Of a stretch of 64,000 nucleotides of DNA, positions 61,209 through 64,000 are shown in pieces. A program made the position numbers and the translations under genes. Origin of the DNA: Euleptes europaea (Eukaryota > Chordata > Lepidosauria > Squamata > Sphaerodactylidae); assembly GCF_029931775.1 (NCBI RefSeq), contig NC_079328.1:12895001-12959000 (forward strand), written 5' to 3'. How positions within the stretch are numbered: position 1 is the stretch's first letter; the number at the start of each line of letters is the position of its first letter. The notes under the pieces were generated by a model that worked only from the letters and a program-made list of their open reading frames with translations, did not search any database and was not told where the DNA came from.

Positions 61209-61504
61209 CCTGGGTCTCCTAGGACAGAGTTCCACCAGGCCGGGGCCCCAGCCAAGAAAGCCATGGCCCTGGTTGAGAACAGCTGGATGGTCTTTGGGCC
61301 AGGGATCACCAGGAGATTGTCCGAAGCTGAACACAAGGCTCTTTGGGGGAATATAATGGGAGAGGCAGTCCCGTTATATCCCCCAGAGATAATAAACAAC
61401 AATCATAAACAAGTGGAAATACTATCTCCAGTTCTAGGACTGTCTACACCAGGGGAGTTGAACTCATTTGTGAGGAGGGCTGGACATAACATAAATGGCT
61501 CTTG

Positions 61505-61710
61505 GTCAGGCCAACTATGCATAACAAACAAACAAATAAATAAATACCAGCCATGACCAGAAAGAGAACCGGAGGCCAGGTCTACCCATTGGCTTGCATG
61601 GCGGTAGACCTGGCCTCACCTGGCCTCTGGTTCTCTTTCTGGCCATGGCTGGTATTTATTTGTTGGTTGGTTGGTTGGTTTGTTGGTTTGTTATGCATAG
61701 TTGGCCTGAC
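61505..61710. repeat. Large hairpin-forming inverted repeat
   Basis: The left arm starts GTCAGGCCAACTATGCATAA and runs through ACCAGCCATGACCAGAAAGA to GGCCAGGTCTACC. The right arm mirrors it: GGTAGACCTGGCCTC, GGTTCTCTTTCTGGCCATGG, ending TTATGCATAGTTGGCCTGAC. Arms are roughly 80-110 bp with a loop near 61588-61602; a (GGTT)n-like expansion in the right arm faces (AAAC/AAAT)n in the left. Absent from unit D at the matching place. Confidence 0.85.
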
Positions 61711-62160
61711 ACTGCTTTACTAGGTTGATACCTGCACACATAGTATTTGAGAGACTTATACTAACCAGTATTACAACAAGAACCTATTATACCAGATGTT
61801 TGAGTAATTGAGAATAGAATTTACAACATATACACATGCCTGGTTGGGTTTGAACTGTTTGTATTTGTATTTGTATTCATTAATGTATTTCTGTAAATGT
61901 GTGCAGGTTTACAAAGGGTTTCAATTAACCACTGATGAAGGCCCCATAGTCCGAAACGCGTTTGTTTTGTGGTTATAGTTATCAACCTCAGGAAATGCCA
62001 TTGTGCTATTTTAATGCTTTTAAATAATTTAGACTTTTATGTAGCGCTTCTAATAAATTATACTTTCAGTATTTATACATAGACTTATATATATTTTCCT
62101 TTCACCCAATCTTGGGTACCCAGCTTTTGTTTTTAGGTTGGGTTTTATTCCCCTCCTTTT
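61711..62160. other. Unit-E-specific sequence with a hammerhead-like core
   Basis: CTGATGA at 61932-61938 and GAAAC at 61953-61957 flank a short possible stem, as in hammerhead ribozymes or in relics of elements that carry them. No gene. Confidence 0.35.
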
Positions 62161-63428
62161 TTCATTCACATAATTTATACCTCACCTTTCTACTCTCATC
62201 AGAGATACCAGTTCATCATATTTTATAACTATATTGGATTTCATGGAAAATACAAAATAAATACTTCCTTTTTGCTCAACTCTCTTATTTTTCCGAAGAC
62301 AATGTATTTTCTCATACAATGTATGTTATATAGTTAGTTTCACACTGAAGCAACCGTTTGCCATACTTAGCATTTATGGAGCACTTAGTAAGGTTCAAAG
62401 CACTTTACCTATACCTTACTCAATAGTTCTTACAACAAAATTTTACAATATGACTATCTTCACATTTGCTACCGGGTTTTGAGGGCAAGTGGTTGGTAGC
62501 CTAAGGCTAGTGAGTTTACTGCATAGTCAAGAGTTTTATTTAGACTTCCTGGTTTAAAGTTCAGATTTAGGCTCATGACACACAGATCACATTTCTATAA
62601 AATGGAAATTACAGGCTTCTGTAGCCTCAGTTTGTCTTGGGACTTGTCCTTTTTCTTGGTGGGGCAGATACTCAGAAGGAACAGAGTGTAAATAGGGAAG
62701 GTAGAACTCAATTCAATATGGCTGGTGTTGACATGACCAAAAAGAGCATAAGGAAGTTACCCTCTACTGCTGGTGGGTGCTTCCCTTTCAGGAAACGGAA
62801 GTGGCTCCTGTATAATCACAGCGGATGCTGCAACGAGAGTTTTCTGAAATTATGTATGGTAACGGAGTGTCTAATGTCAGAGTGGACAAAACAGCAACTT
62901 ATTGCTTACTCTTCATTATCATAAAGGGAGTGGAACAATGAAAGTCTGATTCAGTCATTACTTTTCTACAAACTCACCCAAGTTCACACTTGGCTGGGAT
63001 ACCAACCAAAATCTGGCTCCCTGGTGAGAGTTCCTGGTAGGATACAGGAATCTGCAGATATGTGGGTCACATTCTCATGTTATATGCTGACAAAATATAA
63101 CATAGCCAAACATAATGTGTGAAGTGGCCTAGCTGTAAAAGAAGCTAAGATAAATTCATGATGAATGCCTAGGCCAGCAAAAATAAAAACCCTTTCCTCT
63201 GATGATGTGGGCTATAGTCCATGGAAGCCCCTGCTGGAATAAAATGTTGTAAGTCCTTAAGGTGCTACAAGACTCCTGGTCATTGCAGGCAAACAAAAGG
63301 AAATAAATGCAGCTTTCAGTGAAGGATACATCTAGATGCAATGCTCTCAGACTACAAATATGAAAACAAATGCAAAGCAATGGTGAGAGCCATTTCATTT
63401 GAAACTGTTTCTCCATTTCAAAATTCCG
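62161..63428. other. Upstream module of exon F
   Basis: 62165-62640 matches 49500-49980; 62640-63428 matches the modules before D and E. It has the empty target of the unit-E MITE near 63020. No gene. Confidence 0.55.
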
Positions 63429-63466
63429 TCACAAGGGGTCACTGTTGTCTAAGGAAATATTTAAGG
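63429..63466 (+). promoter_or_regulatory. Protocadherin promoter module (exon F)
   Basis: TCACAAGGGGTCACTG at 63429-63444 and TATTTAAGG at 63458-63466, 190 bp before the ATG. Confidence 0.72.
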
Positions 63467-63655
63467 AAGACTGAAAACACAGAGCTCCTCCCTGGGAGAG
63501 ACTGAAAAGCCTGCCTGTCAGATCCACAACAGGAATATACCTCAAAAGGGATGCAACACAGCTGGAAAAAATTCAACTGATTTTGTAAAGGCCACTGTGG
63601 ATGGGAGAGACCTAAAAACAGCCAAGACCGGTGGGGCTTTGTGTCTGAGCTTGCC

Positions 63656-64000
63656 ATGATTGCTTGGCAGAAGGAGGATGGGGCGAAGCGGCTGCTGCAG
63701 CTGATCCTCCTGCACACAGCCTGGAAGGTGGGGAGCGGCCAGCTCCATTATTCAGTGCCGGAGGAATCTCAGCACGGCTCTTTTGTGGGCCGCATCGCCC
63801 AGGATCTGGGGCTGGAGGTGAGTGAGCTGGTGCCTCGGATGTTCCGGATGGTTTCCAAAGGACAGGAAGACTATTTTCAGGTAAATGTGCAGAATGGGAT
63901 TTTGTTTGTTAATTCCAGGATAGACAGGGAGGAGCTGTGTATCAAGAGCCCTATTTGTGCCATTCACCTGGAGGTGATTGTGGATAAGCCCCTGAGGGTC
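63656..64000 (+). CDS. PCDHA: Protocadherin-alpha variable exon F, 5' part
   Basis: The first 115 codons of a sixth variable exon, open to the window edge. The start reads [20 protein letters not shown] (second residue I instead of V), then mature [21 protein letters not shown]1 follows D and E ([12 protein letters not shown]) until the Cx5C loop, which is CIKSPIC, closer to CAKNLIC of A-C. The rest lies outside the window, so completeness cannot be judged. Confidence 0.9.
   Translation, partial: MIAWQKEDGAKRLLQLILLHTAWKVGSGQLHYSVPEESQHGSFVGRIAQDLGLEVSELVPRMFRMVSKGQEDYFQVNVQNGILFVNSRIDREELCIKSPICAIHLEVIVDKPLRV

Overview
The window is a stretch of vertebrate, almost certainly reptilian (squamate or at least lepidosaur) chromosome inside the clustered protocadherin-alpha locus. 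Five complete variable exons and the start of a sixth lie on the + strand. Each encodes a signal peptide, six cadherin (EC) domains, one membrane segment and a short alpha-type cytoplasmic stub, and each ends at a phase-0 splice donor. The constant exons they would join are not in the window. The reptilian assignment rests on the repeats: BovB/RTE, CR1 and L1 LINE relics, 5S-rRNA-derived and CORE-type SINEs, tRNA-derived SINEs and small hAT-like MITEs, plus an old Ty1/copia element.

Layout: exon A at 3487-5856, B at 17920-20289, C at 30443-32812, D at 40661-43018, E at 51888-54245, and F from 63656 to the window edge. About 215 bp before each start codon is a conserved promoter module: a CTCF-like core followed 13 bp later by a TATA-like TATTTAAGG. 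The exons form two subfamilies. A, B and C end in LLCTT plus a GTTAGT donor; D and E end in NASGQ plus a GTGAGT donor. F groups with D and E in its 5' part.

Bases 1-8407 repeat almost perfectly at 14434-22840 (offset 14,433; one substitution noticed). The following sequence (8408-13478 against 22841-28383) is only an older, diverged paralogue. This is the pattern expected of a very recent tandem duplication of a 14.4-kb unit whose endpoints lie in similar downstream tails, or of an assembly duplication. Exons A and B encode the same protein. Units D, E and F form a second, older tandem series with a period of about 11.2-11.8 kb, dated by insertions present in one unit and cleanly absent from another.

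The intergenic DNA holds no other host gene that I can support. It is co-duplicated flank plus transposon relics, including short decayed remnants of other protocadherin-alpha exon 3' ends (7945-8102, 22378-22535, 25239-25346). Exon D looks like a conversion mosaic: EC1-EC2 and EC6-tail resemble E, while EC3-EC4 resemble C and A.

Functionally, each variable exon would be chosen by its own promoter, spliced to the shared alpha constant exons downstream, and displayed as a homophilic neuronal recognition molecule. That mechanism is known for the family and is not shown by this sequence.
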